NCBI GenBank assembly: GCA_014859895.1
Contig: JACZKS010000106.1
Coordinates: 28,260-92,259, forward strand
Reading direction: 5' to 3'
Length of the DNA stretch: 64,000 bases
Origin: Rhodospirillales bacterium
Lineage (GTDB): Bacteria; Pseudomonadota; Alphaproteobacteria; Rhodospirillales; Shumkoniaceae
Under the pieces are notes generated by a model. The model saw only the letters and a program-made list of their open reading frames with translations, searched no databases and was not told where the DNA came from. Position numbers and translations under genes: made by a program. The stretch's first letter is position 1; every line of letters starts with the position of its first letter. Of the stretch, positions 16,111-24,828 are shown piece by piece.

Positions 16111-16376
16111 CGAACGGCCTCACGATGCGCGCGGACGAAATCGGCAAGGTTGCGAATGCAGGCAAAGCTTTTCTTCACTTCATCCGAGGCGGAATCAATC
16201 TTTATCCCATAAATCTTCCGGATCGAAACGCCGATCTCCAGCGCGTCGATGGAATCCAGCCCAAGGCCGGAATCGCCGAAAAGTGGCTCGTCGCTGTCGA
16301 TATCCTCAGGCGCAAGGTCTTCGAGCTTGAGCGTCGTGACGATCAGCGTCTTCAGTTCGGATTCCAGGTCGCCCAT
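16107..16376 (-). CDS. apeE: acyl carrier protein ApeE
   Basis: An 89-residue acyl carrier protein with attachment site GLGLDSIDALEIG (Ser about 42). The track extends it to 151 residues, but the upstream 62 residues lie inside apeD, so I set the start at ATG 16376 (MGDLESELKTLIV), preceded by a purine-rich stretch. It overlaps apeD by 25 bases and apeF by 4. The basic C-terminal tail (RAHREAVR) differs from that of ApeF. Confidence 0.88.
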   Translation of the reverse strand: MGDLESELKTLIVTTLKLEDLAPEDIDSDEPLFGDSGLGLDSIDALEIGVSIRKIYGIKIDSASDEVKKSFACIRNLADFVRAHREAVR

Positions 16377-17140
16377 GCTCGCATTTTTTCCACGTAATAT
16401 TGACGCACAAAGGTTGCCAATCTTCGCACCGCCTGCGACCGGAAGGGATATCCCAGGAAGGCGGAAATGTCCAGCCGCTCCCCAACCTCCACGTGAAAAA
16501 CCGGGCGGATTCGGGGGATGTCGTACCAGGCTCGTCCCTTGGGGAGAAAGACGGGTGCACAATTAATGGTCGTAATACAGAGATCCGTCCGGGCGGCGAA
16601 CGCGATGTTGGCGAAACCGCGTTTTACGACCATCGCCTGTCCCTCGACGCTGCGCGTTCCTTCCGGGAAGATGATGACGTTGTCGCCGCTCCTCAGGGCG
16701 TCCGCGCAGCGCTCGACCAGGGTTTCCGGATCGAGGTCATTGCGGATGTAGCCCGCCCCGGCGACCACGGGACGCAGGAATGGATTGCTCCAGATCTGGT
16801 GTTTTACGACGCACTGCACGCGCGGCAGCATCGACATGAGGATCACGGCGTCGAGGAGCGACGGGTGGTTCGAGACCACCAGCAGGCCCCGCGCGTTCAC
16901 AAGAAGCGAACGGCCGGAGACGCGAAGCTCGATGATCCGGAAGAAACACAGCGCGCGGATGAAGATCCGGAAACTGGTTTGGATAAGGAACTGGATCCGC
17001 CGTTTGCGGGCCAGCGGGTTGCGCGACAGCCAGATCACGGGAGGGAAGAGGGCCGTCGCCATGGCCAAGCCTCCCAGCCCGAAGACCGCCAACCCGACCC
17101 CGGTTCCCGCCACCCGCCAAAGGCGTTCGAGCCTAGACAC
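16352..17140 (-). CDS. apeD: lysophospholipid-type acyltransferase ApeD
   Basis: A 262-residue PlsC-family acyltransferase with a membrane helix near the N-terminus (VAGTGVGLAVFGLGGLAMATAL). The active site SNHPSLLDAVIL (H-x4-D) is at about residues 91-102 and FPEGTRSVEG is the substrate motif. It is likely to acylate the APE lipid anchor. GTG 17140 is the start; it overlaps the apeC stop by 8 bases. Confidence 0.87.
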   Translation of the reverse strand: MSRLERLWRVAGTGVGLAVFGLGGLAMATALFPPVIWLSRNPLARKRRIQFLIQTSFRIFIRALCFFRIIELRVSGRSLLVNARGLLVVSNHPSLLDAVILMSMLPRVQCVVKHQIWSNPFLRPVVAGAGYIRNDLDPETLVERCADALRSGDNVIIFPEGTRSVEGQAMVVKRGFANIAFAARTDLCITTINCAPVFLPKGRAWYDIPRIRPVFHVEVGERLDISAFLGYPFRSQAVRRLATFVRQYYVEKMRAWATWNPN

Positions 17141-17798
17141 GGCGCCATCGCCACATCATGCGGCCGCCGCGGCAGGCCGCCTCGGGCTCGTTTGAACAGA
17201 GGAAGGCAAGGAAGCCGGCGGCGAGGTCCTCCGGTTGCCCTGGCGTTTCCGCCTCGAGAGTCGCTTTCACCCCAAGGTCGCCCCGACCCTGCGGTGGTCG
17301 CAGGGAAAGCGCGAGAACGGTGCCGGCGCCGCCGTCGGCGAACTCGGCATAGGCGTCCGGCAACGGTTCGTCGTAGTGAACCAGAAGCACGGGGTCGCCC
17401 GGATTTTCCGACAGACTGGCCGCCGCCTCCATCAACCCGTAGCCAAAGGTGTCGGGACCCGCGGCCAAGGCGGTGTGTCCCTGGCGGTTTCCCATGGCAA
17501 TGGACATCGCGCCGGCAAGGGCATGATGGACCGACATGCTGAAGTCGGCGGGCGAGACGGTGTCTTCCCCCGCCAATGTCTGCAACATCGAAAAGGTGCG
17601 GGAGTACTCGCCGTGGCGGGAGGAAAATATGAAGCGGGTGTTTTGTGCGGGAGCAAGCGACCATGCCGCGGCCAATGCCCGCCGCCCGAGGGGCGTTACC
17701 CGCCGGCGGATCGAAGCGGGAAGCGCCTGTTCACACGGCTGGGCTTCCGTGCCCACGGCCCCGCGCCAGGCGTTCACACTGATCCTGAATTCCCCCAT
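17133..17798 (-). CDS. apeC: chain-length factor-like ketosynthase partner ApeC
   Basis: A 221-residue protein of the short ketosynthase-like family (Ketoacyl-synt_2 type). It has the family segments FIFSSRHGEYSRTFSMLQTL and FSMSVHHALAGAMSIAMGNR. The usual nucleophile motif (AC-S-S) is absent and replaced by TALAAGPDTFGYGL, consistent with a chain-length factor that pairs with ApeO. It heads the sixteen-gene operon. About 140 bases separate it from the upstream lipoprotein gene, room for the operon promoter, though I saw no convincing -35/-10 pair. Confidence 0.85.
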   Translation of the reverse strand: MGEFRISVNAWRGAVGTEAQPCEQALPASIRRRVTPLGRRALAAAWSLAPAQNTRFIFSSRHGEYSRTFSMLQTLAGEDTVSPADFSMSVHHALAGAMSIAMGNRQGHTALAAGPDTFGYGLMEAAASLSENPGDPVLLVHYDEPLPDAYAEFADGGAGTVLALSLRPPQGRGDLGVKATLEAETPGQPEDLAAGFLAFLCSNEPEAACRGGRMMWRWRRV

Positions 17799-17940
17799 CC
17801 CTACAGTTCCGGCCGTTCCCTGTCATACGATCCGCCCATAAGCCCCCGCCGGCGGATTCCAGGGTTTGTTTTCGTCTCGCTTCCGTTTTCCCGATGCTAT
17901 CACGCGCGCATTGCGATGGGCACGCCCTTTACGTCCGAAA

Positions 17941-18339
17941 TCACTTTTTCCTGAGTGCCGCCAGGGAAAGTCGTTCCTGGATGTCACGATCCAGAAGGAT
18001 CACCCACTTGCCGTAATTGTAGTGGATATTCCCCTGGCTATCGATGAGACCGCGGCTCGTGTTGTAGACGATGCTGTAGGAGGTCTGGGAATACTTGAGG
18101 TCGATGACCGCCTCGTAGGCCTTTGGCTTTATCAGCGTTGCCACCAGATGCCCGTCTGCCTTCTTGTCGACCATCCAGCCCCGGGCGATGGCCGCCTCGG
18201 CGATCTCGCTGCCGATCTCGGTCATAGGAAGCTTCTGCGCGGAATATGGGACGGGGTGGTTGTCGACGTTTTGGATTGGCCGCGCGGCGCAGGCGGCGAG
18301 GAAGAGCGCGATGGCAATGACGGAAAACCTGAACATCAT
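17941..18339 (-). CDS. small lipoprotein of unknown function
   Basis: A 132-residue lipoprotein with signal MMFRFSVIAIALFLAACAARP and lipobox LAAC. The mature part has a repeated pattern (IAEAAIARGWMVDKKADGHLVATL, then strands YEAVIDLKYSQTSYSIVYNTS, then HYNYGKWVILLDRDI) seen in other small proteobacterial lipoproteins. AGGGG precedes the two start codons. It lies between the PagL-like gene and apeC on the same strand and could share the envelope theme of the APE operon. Function not known. Confidence 0.75.
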   Translation of the reverse strand: MMFRFSVIAIALFLAACAARPIQNVDNHPVPYSAQKLPMTEIGSEIAEAAIARGWMVDKKADGHLVATLIKPKAYEAVIDLKYSQTSYSIVYNTSRGLIDSQGNIHYNYGKWVILLDRDIQERLSLAALRKK

Positions 18340-18472
18340 GCTGAACCCCTAATGTTTATGCCGTTCGCAACGATAATGTGCCGGCATCCGACATACAACA
18401 CAACGGATGCGCCTGTCGCGTGGCGACGGGCCTCGGCGCGCGATCCGTTCGCGTGGAAAATCCTGCCTGCCG

Positions 18473-18955
18473 TCAGTGCAGGGGGAAGGAATAGTAGAGG
18501 GTGACGGACTCGGCACCCGGGTTGGTGTCGCCAATGCCCGCGTTCGACATGTGCGAGAACGCCATGCCCAGGCGGGACCTGTCGTCGAAGCGGTAGGCGA
18601 CTTCGAGTTGCGAGCGGATTTCGAAGGCACTGCCGAGGTCCTTTCCGCTGCCTTCGTGGTAATACCCGGGGGCCACGCTGGGCGAAATCACCAGGCGGCG
18701 CCCGAAGTAGAAATCCGACAGCACGCCGGCGTAGGCGTGCACCGATCCATCCGTGGACGCCATGACACCGGCCAACGGCTTGAAGATCCAGAAGCGAAGG
18801 CCGGAACGGTACTCGGCGCGCGCTTCGACGGCCGTGTCGTCCTGATGCACGACATCGAACCAGCCGCCGCCGACGGCCAGGAAATCCGGGTCTTCGGCGT
18901 AGGCTGGCATTGCAATAGCTGTGGCGAGGATGGCGGCTAAAAAAACTCTGAGCAT
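18473..18955 (-). CDS. PagL-type lipid A 3-O-deacylase (acyloxyacyl hydrolase family)
   Basis: A 160-residue outer-membrane beta-barrel enzyme that removes the 3-position acyl chain from lipid A. The signal peptide is MLRVFLAAILATAIAMPAYA, followed by alternating barrel strands and the active-site stretch AFSHMSNAGIGDTNPGAESVTLYYSF. The His-x-Ser pair and the downstream Glu match the PagL catalytic triad, and the protein ends in an aromatic residue pattern near the C-terminus. It is transcribed in the same direction as the APE operon, suggesting shared envelope remodelling. Confidence 0.82.
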   Translation of the reverse strand: MLRVFLAAILATAIAMPAYAEDPDFLAVGGGWFDVVHQDDTAVEARAEYRSGLRFWIFKPLAGVMASTDGSVHAYAGVLSDFYFGRRLVISPSVAPGYYHEGSGKDLGSAFEIRSQLEVAYRFDDRSRLGMAFSHMSNAGIGDTNPGAESVTLYYSFPLH

Positions 18956-19186
18956 TTCTTGATCTCCCCGATAACTTTAACAGGTCCGGAAAAGGACGCA
19001 AGATGTCGAGCGAGATCTACGGCAGGGTGTGACGTTAGCCATAGTAAGCCATCGGTTTTCGCAGAGTTGGCGGGGCGCTCAAAGCATTTTGGTCAGTAGC
19101 AAGTAAAGGTGTTGCGAGTCCCCGTAACCAAATTCAAGCCGCCAATCCAATGGGTTAACGGCTTTCGGTTGAAGAGACGCTTACCG

Positions 19187-20074
19187 CTATTCCGAGATTG
19201 CGTATTTTTCCAGGATACCTCGGATCTTGCCGTCCAGTTCGGGGTTTGACAGGAGGGCAGGCTGCCGGCTGGCGCCCACGCTTCCGTCCATCAGGTAGAG
19301 GGCGCGTTTCACCATCGCCGGCGCGTATCCCAGGGCATACAGGTCGACGCGCAGGTTGGTGAACAGTTCCTGCTGGTGTTCCGATGCGACGAGGTTCCCT
19401 TTTTCGAATTCCTTGCAGATCGCATTGAGTGGCGCCGGCATGACATTGCCGAGGCCGGATATGCATCCCTTGGCTCCCTTGGACAGGGCGTAATGGATAA
19501 GGGAGTCCGGTCCCGAGAACACGTCGAAATCATCGCGGCCGTTGGCGATATCCAGGTAAGCGTCGATCGTTTCCTTGGTGCCGCCACTGTCCTTGATGCC
19601 AAGTATATTGGGGTGGTCGGCAAGCTTGGCAGCCGTTTCCGGTTCGATGTGGTTCTGGGTGCGTGCCGGAATATCATAGAGGTAAACGGGGCGCAGCAAG
19701 GCATCCGCTACGCGCGAGAAGTGGGTGAACAGCCCCTCCTGCGTGCAGCCGATGAAGTAGGGCGTGATGACGGCTACAGCGTCCACCCCGAGTTTCATCA
19801 TCTCCTTGCCGAGCAGGATCGTCTCGAAGGTCGATGGCGTCCCGGCGTTGACGAACACCTTGACCTTTCCGGCCGCCTCGTCGACCACCTCGCCGCACAG
19901 GCGCACCTTCTCTTCGAAAGTCAGGCTAGTGAAGTCGCCGTTGGTGCCGCAGCAAAGGATGTTGTTTCCCGCGGCCACCTGTCGGCGAACCTGCTTGCGG
20001 ACGGCGGCGTAGTTGATGTTCTCCCGGTCGTCGAAGCAGGTGATCAACGCGACGAAGGGAAGGCGCTCTTTCAT
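19187..20074 (-). CDS. DapA/NanA-superfamily lyase or dehydratase
   Basis: A 295-residue TIM-barrel protein of the dihydrodipicolinate synthase/N-acetylneuraminate lyase family. The family loop appears as CCGTNGDFTSLTFEEK, the conserved Tyr is in PVYLYDIPARTQ, and the Schiff-base Lys is in NILGIKDSGGTKE. Members cleave or dehydrate 2-keto sugar acids, and the exact substrate cannot be read. ATG 20074 was chosen (MKERLPFVALITCF); the track start is far upstream. It is the last gene after TAXI, TRAP and sialidase-like genes, which suggests it acts on the imported compound. Confidence 0.85.
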   Translation of the reverse strand: MKERLPFVALITCFDDRENINYAAVRKQVRRQVAAGNNILCCGTNGDFTSLTFEEKVRLCGEVVDEAAGKVKVFVNAGTPSTFETILLGKEMMKLGVDAVAVITPYFIGCTQEGLFTHFSRVADALLRPVYLYDIPARTQNHIEPETAAKLADHPNILGIKDSGGTKETIDAYLDIANGRDDFDVFSGPDSLIHYALSKGAKGCISGLGNVMPAPLNAICKEFEKGNLVASEHQQELFTNLRVDLYALGYAPAMVKRALYLMDGSVGASRQPALLSNPELDGKIRGILEKYAISE

Positions 20075-20204
20075 GATGTTCCTCGGATTCTTGAAGGATG
20101 TTTGGGATGGGCCGCGTGCACCCGGGGGGCGCGCGCCGCGCACACCGGGCGATCGTTCGCTCGGTCCGCGCGACAATCGGATGACGCGCCTCGTATTTAT
20201 TGTT

Positions 20205-21326
20205 TCAGGAGAATGCATCGGACTCGTCGATGCAAAGATACTTGATGGTTTTCCGGTGGTGCGTGTACGAGATATGAAGGAGGCCGTCTTCCGACTGGAT
20301 AATCGACGGATAGGACAACTCCCTGTTGACTCCGCTAGCGGAATCGTTGCTCAGACAGTAGCCGTCACCCTCGGCGATGGTGACGATTTTTGGCCACGAC
20401 TTGCCGCCATCGAGAGACAATGCCAGGGACAACGGCGATCGTGGCGCCCCCCAGAAGGCACGGCTTTGCGGCGGCTCCTTTGCGCAGGACTGTTCGTCGA
20501 GGTCGTCATAGAGGGACGTCCGCCTGCCGGTGGCATCCATCGCGCTGGCGCGGTTGAACACCATGGCAATGTGACCATTCTTCAGCGTCGTCGCCTGAAT
20601 GGATGAATTGTTGTTCGGCAGGTCCGTCGGCGACGGCGGACTCCAGGTCCTTCCGGCATCGTTGGAAATGCTTCTGTAAATGTGGTCGGCCCAGCGGCTG
20701 CGGTAGAACGCCACCAGCTGCCCGTCCGGACGCTTGAGAATGTTCATGTGTACGCAGCCGGTGCTGCCGGGCACCGCCACTTCGTCCCAGGTCATGCCCC
20801 GGTCGTGAGAAATCTTGACGGCGCTATGGTCGTGCTCTCCGGTCCAAGTTTCGCCCCCCCTGCTATTGCAGTAGAAGACTGGAAGCAACCACCGATTGTT
20901 GTCGAGCACGACTACGGGCTGCCTGACGAATAGGCCTAGCTCGTCGAACATCTGTCGCGGCTCGCTCCAGCTTTCCCCCAGGTCGGAGGACGTTCTGCAC
21001 CGGACGAATGCCTGCTGTTGATTGCCGCCGGGCTGTGCGGTGTAGAACAGCCAGAGCCGCCCGTCCGGGTCGAGGAAAAGCACCGGGTTCTGTTCCGAGC
21101 GTTCGGAATCATTGGAGAGTTGAAGCGGGGCGCCCCATTTCGAACTGCCCTTCCTCCGGCGCGTCATATGGACCGATATGTCCGATTTTCCCTCCATGGT
21201 GCCCGCAAACCAGACACAGAGAATATCGCCGTTCGGCAGCGCGATGAGATTGGAGGCATGATTCTGCACACGATTCGTTGGCAGTGAGACGGCGCTGAAG
21301 CGAGGGTGGGTCGGATTGTCGGTCAT
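20205..21326 (-). CDS. sialidase/BNR-repeat family protein without signal peptide
   Basis: A 373-residue six-bladed propeller protein. Four Asp-boxes of the form S-x-D-x-G-x-S/T-W are visible: SSDLGESW, SHDRGMTW, SNDAGRTW and SLDGGKSW. It begins MTDNPTHPRFSAVSL with no signal peptide, so it is probably cytosolic, unlike secreted sialidases. ATG 21326 leaves an 11-base gap after the TRAP permease; the track's longer frame lies inside that gene. It may hydrolyse or otherwise process a sugar brought in by the TAXI system. True sialidase activity is unproven. Confidence 0.82.
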   Translation of the reverse strand: MTDNPTHPRFSAVSLPTNRVQNHASNLIALPNGDILCVWFAGTMEGKSDISVHMTRRRKGSSKWGAPLQLSNDSERSEQNPVLFLDPDGRLWLFYTAQPGGNQQQAFVRCRTSSDLGESWSEPRQMFDELGLFVRQPVVVLDNNRWLLPVFYCNSRGGETWTGEHDHSAVKISHDRGMTWDEVAVPGSTGCVHMNILKRPDGQLVAFYRSRWADHIYRSISNDAGRTWSPPSPTDLPNNNSSIQATTLKNGHIAMVFNRASAMDATGRRTSLYDDLDEQSCAKEPPQSRAFWGAPRSPLSLALSLDGGKSWPKIVTIAEGDGYCLSNDSASGVNRELSYPSIIQSEDGLLHISYTHHRKTIKYLCIDESDAFS

Positions 21327-21337
21327 GATGCGGGGCG

Positions 21338-23233
21338 TCAGGACTGGCCTGCCTCCGGAAGATTGCGGGCAACACTTTTCTTGAGCAGAAAACACCATCC
21401 GATAGCGAAGATGGCGCCGCTTACGCCGACTGACCACGCCATCGACAGAGTCGGCGAGAACACCAGAACCAGGCTCAGGACCAGGAACACGGCCCTTTCG
21501 GCGATGTTCAGGTTCCCCTTCAGCCACCCCTGCAGAAAGACGGCCCAACAGAACGTTGCCAACAGCATGCCCACCGTGGCGATGGCTGTCTGCGCGAGCG
21601 AGCCCTGCCATAGAATGGCCGGATCATCGATAAAGCTGAACGGCACGAGGAAGATGACCAGCGAGTAGGCAAAGGCCAGCATGCCGGTCTTACTTACATC
21701 CGACTTGGCGATGGCGGCCGCGGCATACGAGCACAGCGCCACTGGCGGTGTCACCATCGACAGGACGCAGTAGTAGAGGACGAACAAGTTGGCGGCCAGA
21801 CGATCGACGCCCATGTCCATCAGTGCTGGCGCGAAGACCAGCGAGCCGATGATATAGGCCGCCACGGTCGGAAGGCCCATGCCCATGATGATGCACCCGA
21901 CGATCACCATGACGAGGGACAGGTAGAGGTTTCCGGTTCCGATCTCGGTCAGCAGCCGCACGAACTTCAAGGCCAGGTTCGATTGGGTGGCCACGACCAT
22001 GATGACGCCGACGGCGGCTAAGGGCACCGAAATCCACGCCATCTGCTTGGCCGTATCCAGGACCATGTCATAGAGGCTTCGCAGTTTGTAGCGCGTGCTC
22101 TTACGCAACAGTGGCGCGACGAGCGCGGTTGCCGAACCGACGAGCGCGGCGTAGGGCGCCGAATAGCCAGCGACCAGAAACGCGATCAGGGCGACCGGCG
22201 CTGCCAGGAGATGGATTCGCGGACGGATCGGCTCGATCTTCAGAAGCTCCGGCGCCACATTGCCGACCCCGAACTTGCGTGCGCGCAGGTCGACGATGAC
22301 GAACAGCGCGAAGTAGAATGCAAGTGCGGGCACCAGCGCCGCCGCCGCGATGGTCAGGTAGGGAATTCCCAGCAGATCCGCCATCACAAAGGCCGCAACC
22401 CCCATGACCGGCGGCATCAGTTGGCCTCCCGTTGAGGCAATGGCCTCGGTCGCCGCCGCCTGCTCCTTGGAATAGCCGGACCGGTGCATGATGGGGATCG
22501 TGAGAACGCCGGTCGATGTTACATTGGCAATGGCCGATCCGCTCACCATGCCAAAGAGAGCCGAGCCGACCAGCGACATCTTGGCGGCGCCACCGGCAAG
22601 CCGGGAGGTGGCCTTCATCGCCAGATCGATGAACAGATTTCCTCCACCGGTGAAAGAAAAGATTGCCCCGAACATGACGAAATAGAACACGAAGTTGATC
22701 GCGGCGCTGGCGGTCACGCCGAATATCCCCTCGGTCTGCATCGAAATGATCTCGGCCTGAGTTGCCAGGGTGAAACCCGGGAAGGCGAACAAGCCGGGCA
22801 TCAGGCTGCCGAAGTAGGCGTATCCCATGAAGACGAGAACCACGCTCAACAGCGAAAAGCCGACCGATCGACGCACCCCTTCGAATATCAGCAGAAGCCC
22901 TGCGACATGAAGAAAGATGTCGATGGGAAATACCGGATCGATGATTTCCAGTCGTCTTTCCAGTCTAGGGATTTCGCCCAGATAGAGCATCGCGATCGTC
23001 AGCGCGAGTGCGATAAGGGCGGCATCGACGATTCGCGCGACGGCGAGGGTGCCGGGGCGTCCATCGGCCACCCGTATCGGATTGAACGCCAGGACTAGGG
23101 CGACGGCCATGTAGACATGAAAGGTCGCTGCCATCAACGGCGAGGATGGTCTGAAGAACTGCATTGCCAGGAAGGCGACATAAACGAGCGCGAGTATCGC
23201 CTGAATGCCGCGCAACAGATTGGCGTAACTCAA
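21338..23233 (-). CDS. fused TRAP transporter permease (TAXI type)
   Basis: A 631-residue membrane protein joining the small (DctQ-like) and large (DctM-like) TRAP subunits, as usual in TAXI systems. More than fifteen hydrophobic helices are visible, along with the large-subunit motifs SGSAIANVTSTGVLTIPIM and GMGLPTVAAYIIGSL. I place the start at TTG 23233, because GGAGG lies a few bases before it and the first helix follows directly; the track's 23347 start adds a polar tail. It works with the TAXI binding protein encoded 215 bases upstream. The substrate is probably an anionic sugar derivative. Confidence 0.9.
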   Translation of the reverse strand: MSYANLLRGIQAILALVYVAFLAMQFFRPSSPLMAATFHVYMAVALVLAFNPIRVADGRPGTLAVARIVDAALIALALTIAMLYLGEIPRLERRLEIIDPVFPIDIFLHVAGLLLIFEGVRRSVGFSLLSVVLVFMGYAYFGSLMPGLFAFPGFTLATQAEIISMQTEGIFGVTASAAINFVFYFVMFGAIFSFTGGGNLFIDLAMKATSRLAGGAAKMSLVGSALFGMVSGSAIANVTSTGVLTIPIMHRSGYSKEQAAATEAIASTGGQLMPPVMGVAAFVMADLLGIPYLTIAAAALVPALAFYFALFVIVDLRARKFGVGNVAPELLKIEPIRPRIHLLAAPVALIAFLVAGYSAPYAALVGSATALVAPLLRKSTRYKLRSLYDMVLDTAKQMAWISVPLAAVGVIMVVATQSNLALKFVRLLTEIGTGNLYLSLVMVIVGCIIMGMGLPTVAAYIIGSLVFAPALMDMGVDRLAANLFVLYYCVLSMVTPPVALCSYAAAAIAKSDVSKTGMLAFAYSLVIFLVPFSFIDDPAILWQGSLAQTAIATVGMLLATFCWAVFLQGWLKGNLNIAERAVFLVLSLVLVFSPTLSMAWSVGVSGAIFAIGWCFLLKKSVARNLPEAGQS

Positions 23234-23448
23234 AATGCACCTCCAAGACCGGTCATCTCTGGTTGTTCCGTCTGTACAATCGGTCGAGTTTGCTGAGTGT
23301 TTGCTGGCGCATGTGGGGAAGGGGGCCATGTCGTCATCGTACAACATCGCGTTGCGCCGTCCCCGAGACGGGAGCCGGTAACCCGGGCGCCCTGTCGCCG
23401 CACCTCGGAAAAGGCGGGCGGTGGGCGACCCGGGGTGCCAGTTTCACA

Positions 23449-24459
23449 TTACTTGATCCAACCCTGTTCGCGATAATAGCGTGCGGCGCCGGGATGCAGG
23501 TCGAGCACCACCTGGTCGGGTTGCGCGGCTGCCTTCGGGTCCCAGTCGCTGAGCGCGGGATAGGTGCTGCCGATCTTGCCGGCGTTTTCGACGAGCGCCT
23601 TGGTCGCCTGGTAAATGACCGCGTCGGGTACATCCTTGTGGGCGATTAGGATCGTCGGCGAGGTGGGGTTGATGTAGTCTGCCGTCGCCCCGCGGTAGCT
23701 GCCAGCCGGCATAACGCCCGCGGGTGCGCCCAGCTTTGTCATGAAATCGAGAACCTTCTGCGGGATGGGCACGAAGACCATCTCGGTGGTCAGTGTCACT
23801 TCGGCCATGGTCGCTTGGCCAACCGGGGCATTCTCGATATAGACATCGGCGGTTCCGTCCCGGATCATTTGCGCGATCTGGGCCGTGCTGATCTGCGTGA
23901 TGGCGTTTTTGGCGCGCAGTTGCTCGAGGCCGGTCCCAAGCGCTTGGAACATGTAGTCGGCGACAATCGGCACCTGCGATCCGGTCGGCTTCATGACGAA
24001 CCGGGGCAGAGAGGTGGCGCTGACCAGCTTTTCGAAGGTGTCATTGCCGGTCCGCTGAACGTAATCCTTGCGGGCGGCGACCGTGGTATGAGCGATCTGG
24101 AGACCGCCAACGACGGTGCGGATGTCCTTGCTTGGGCGCCCTTCGAATTCTTTGCCGATGCCGTCGCGGGCCCAGACCGCCGCGTTGGCCGTCGCGAAGC
24201 CCAATTCGGCCGCCTTAGTGTGGACGGCGAGGGGATTGGCCATTCCGCCGCCACGCGGCAGCACCTCCACCGCGATCTTGTGTTGGCCCGACGACGCCGA
24301 AATGATCTCGCCGAAGGTCGAGCCGTAGGAATACCAGCTTGCTCCTGGCGCCTGACTGATGAGTTTGAGCTGTACATCTTGGGCGCTTGCGGAATGGTTC
24401 AGCAGGGGCAGTACGGCGATCGTTCCGCCGAGCGCAACACACTTCAACAACCGGTTCAT
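23449..24459 (-). CDS. TAXI-family TRAP solute-binding protein
   Basis: A 336-residue periplasmic binding protein. The signal peptide is MNRLLKCVALGGTIAVLPLLNHSASA; ATG 24459 follows a strong GAGGAGGAG ribosome site. Hallmarks are GASWYSYGSTFGEII, FATANAAVWA and the C-terminal LHPGAARYYREQGWIK. It is the first gene of the four-gene minus-strand operon and delivers ligand to the fused TRAP permease. A promoter with overlapping palindromes lies about 330 bases upstream, which leaves a long untranslated leader. Confidence 0.92.
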   Translation of the reverse strand: MNRLLKCVALGGTIAVLPLLNHSASAQDVQLKLISQAPGASWYSYGSTFGEIISASSGQHKIAVEVLPRGGGMANPLAVHTKAAELGFATANAAVWARDGIGKEFEGRPSKDIRTVVGGLQIAHTTVAARKDYVQRTGNDTFEKLVSATSLPRFVMKPTGSQVPIVADYMFQALGTGLEQLRAKNAITQISTAQIAQMIRDGTADVYIENAPVGQATMAEVTLTTEMVFVPIPQKVLDFMTKLGAPAGVMPAGSYRGATADYINPTSPTILIAHKDVPDAVIYQATKALVENAGKIGSTYPALSDWDPKAAAQPDQVVLDLHPGAARYYREQGWIK

Positions 24460-24769
24460 TTTCTCCTCCTCGAAGTGATGGCCGTTTCGGCCGACTCTCG
24501 ACGGCGGCTGTGTCACTCGGGCCTGTGCAACGGCGCCGTCTCCGCTGACGTATTCCGTGATTGCCCGACGTTGGCGGTCATCCGGCAACATCCGTATCGA
24601 CACCCCGTGTATCTATCGCCGCCATGAGCGGATCGACGGTCAACCAACCAGGACGGGTTCTCGAGTGCCAAAACGGTGTCTTTCCACGCGGGGCGGCTCG
24701 GCCATTTATTGGTTATCGCACGGATCGCCGTGCGCCCAGCCTGAACCCCACTCCCTGTGCTTGCCTAGT

Positions 24770-24784
24770 GATCGGATTCCGATC
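24770..24784 (-). promoter_or_regulatory. candidate IclR operator, TAXI operon
   Basis: GATCGGATTCCGATC has perfect 7-base arms around one central base. On the minus strand its core reads TCGGAATCCG, the same as at 25890 and one base different from 26021. It lies just downstream of the -10 element of the TAXI promoter, a repressor-like position. Confidence 0.55.
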
Positions 24785-24793
24785 ATATGATCG
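24780..24793. repeat. 14-bp perfect palindrome in the TAXI promoter
   Basis: CGATCATATGATCG is a perfect palindrome overlapping the neighbouring 15-bp site by five bases and lying at the probable transcription start. It may be part of the same operator or a second protein site. Confidence 0.4.
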
Positions 24794-24799
24794 ATTAAA

Positions 24800-24828
24800 A
24801 TTCTGCGCGTTCGTACGGAGCTTGTCAA
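24800..24828 (-). promoter_or_regulatory. sigma-70-like promoter of the TAXI operon
   Basis: Reading the minus strand, TTGACA (24828-24823), a 17-base spacer and CAGAAT (24805-24800) form a good housekeeping promoter directed at the TAXI gene. Both palindromes lie just downstream of it. Confidence 0.55.

Noticed and set aside
20118-20160. GC-rich stem between DapA-family and sialidase-like genes
   Set aside because: Arms are imperfect and no T-run follows, so I do not call a terminator.
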